Source: Microcaldota archaeon (GTDB lineage: Archaea; Micrarchaeota; Micrarchaeia; Norongarragalinales; CAINOH01). From it: a stretch of DNA of 5,531 bases. The stretch lies in NCBI GenBank assembly GCA_027371655.1, contig DAHXMR010000041.1, positions 1-5,531 of the forward strand, written 5' to 3'. A program made the translations under genes and the position numbers. Shown here piece by piece: positions 5,034-5,531 of the stretch. Positions within the stretch are counted from its first letter, which is position 1; every line of letters begins with the position of its first letter. Under the pieces are notes generated by a model. It was not told the DNA's origin. It ran no database searches and saw nothing but the letters and a program-made list of their open reading frames with translations.

Positions 5034-5531
5034 TCACAATTTTTTTGCCATATAGGCACCGATGAGCTTGTAGCCGAGCTTTTTGTAGTACTCGCGCGCG
5101 CCCACGCCGCTTATCACGAAAAGTTTTTTCGCATCGAATTCTTCTTCCGCGATTTTTTCAGCCTCGCCAAGAAGCTGGGAACCGAATCCCTTATGTTGCG
5201 CCGCGCTCGCTTTGCGCGCGCCGAGAGCCAACTGCTCGCCGTACACGTGAAGCTCGCGCACGCCCATCACGCCTTCGCCGATTCCCGCAACGGGTGCGCT
5301 AAGCGCCGAGGGGGATGGCTGCCTGAGCCTCAAGAAGCCAAGCAACGAGTTTGTTTTCTCATCATCAAAGGACAGGAATATCTCCCTGCCGCCGCTTGCG
5401 GCATAATCGAGCACCTTCAGTTCCACATCCCCCGTCCGTATTTCGGATTCGCCGATGCCGAGGTGTCCGACTTCCCTGCACCTTATGCAACCGCACCTCC
5501 AGCCGTTTCTCTCCATCTCGTCCTTCACAAG
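5034..5531 (-). CDS. elp3: Elp3-type tRNA uridine(34) acetyltransferase, C-terminal part (5' end outside window)
   Basis: Elp3 joins a radical-SAM domain to a GNAT domain and uses acetyl-CoA to begin carboxymethyl modification of the wobble uridine (U34) of tRNAs. The 165 visible residues are the end of the protein: the cysteine-rich linker (DEMERNGWRCGCIRCREVG), YAASGGREIFLSFDD, the GNAT strand GFLRLR, VRELHVYG, the acetyl-CoA loop QHKGFGSQLLGEAEKIAEEEF (H-K-G-F-G-S in place of R-x-x-G-x-G/A), and the highly typical VISGVGAREYYKKLGY ending in YMAKKL. The frame is open to the window edge at 5531, so the GTG at 5528 is internal and the radical-SAM domain lies beyond. A full archaeal Elp3 is usually about 500-550 residues. 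All recognisable motifs are intact. It is followed by the carbon-nitrogen hydrolase gene 37 bases downstream. Confidence 0.92.
   Translation of the reverse strand, partial: LVKDEMERNGWRCGCIRCREVGHLGIGESEIRTGDVELKVLDYAASGGREIFLSFDDEKTNSLLGFLRLRQPSPSALSAPVAGIGEGVMGVRELHVYGEQLALGARKASAAQHKGFGSQLLGEAEKIAEEEFDAKKLFVISGVGAREYYKKLGYKLIGAYMAKKL

Noticed and set aside
4190..5059. ATG at 5059 as the hydrolase start
   Set aside because: It would overlap the end of elp3 by 26 bases and add a cysteine-rich stretch foreign to the family; the TTG at 4996 has a well-placed AGGTGG.
2960..5065. A 701-codon open frame on the plus strand opposite the sigma-like and hydrolase genes
   Set aside because: It is in codon register with both minus-strand genes, so a stop could appear only where they use TTA, CTA or TCA; they use none. 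Its translation is rich in Q, R, H and L with no recognisable domain, while both minus-strand proteins show clear motifs.
1..5531. CRISPR array or tandem repeats
   Set aside because: No regularly spaced direct repeats were seen anywhere in the window.

Overview
The window most likely comes from an archaeon. The first gene is GatD, the archaeal amidotransferase subunit that makes Gln-tRNA(Gln). The right edge carries the C-terminal part of an Elp3-type tRNA wobble-uridine enzyme, a regulator of the Lrp/AsnC type is present, and TATA-like boxes lie about 25-35 bp upstream of several starts. A small-genome (DPANN-like, for example Diapherotrites-like) archaeon is a reasonable guess, but nothing here fixes the lineage.

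Layout from left to right: gatD (minus strand, broken by one extra base in a run of seven G); a 104-bp spacer with the gatD promoter; an lrp-type regulator (minus strand, probably TTG start); about 330 bp without a confident gene, holding the lrp promoter and a possible structured RNA; a plus-strand acetyltransferase-like gene whose 3' end runs through a 121-bp palindromic repeat; a minus-strand gene that converges on it, encoding a bacterial-type sigma-70 protein with a novel N-terminal region; a carbon-nitrogen hydrolase (minus strand); and the 3' end of elp3 (minus strand, cut by the window edge).

The most striking gene is the sigma-70 homologue. It has recognisable regions 2, 3 and 4 of the SigB/SigF type, although archaea normally start transcription with TBP and TFB. 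Its promoter region and that of gatD share an identical 12-mer (TTGGGCTTTAAA) followed 9-11 bases later by GGCTAATTTTT. This pair of boxes could be the organism's ordinary TATA/start signal or a promoter read by the sigma-like protein itself; sequence alone cannot decide.

gatD and elp3 both serve translation (tRNA charging and tRNA wobble modification), and the Lrp-type protein suggests control by amino acids. The hydrolase follows elp3 by 37 bases and may be cotranscribed with it. All genes except the acetyltransferase-like one lie on the minus strand. Long open frames on the plus strand opposite these genes are shadows caused by avoidance of TTA, CTA and TCA codons.
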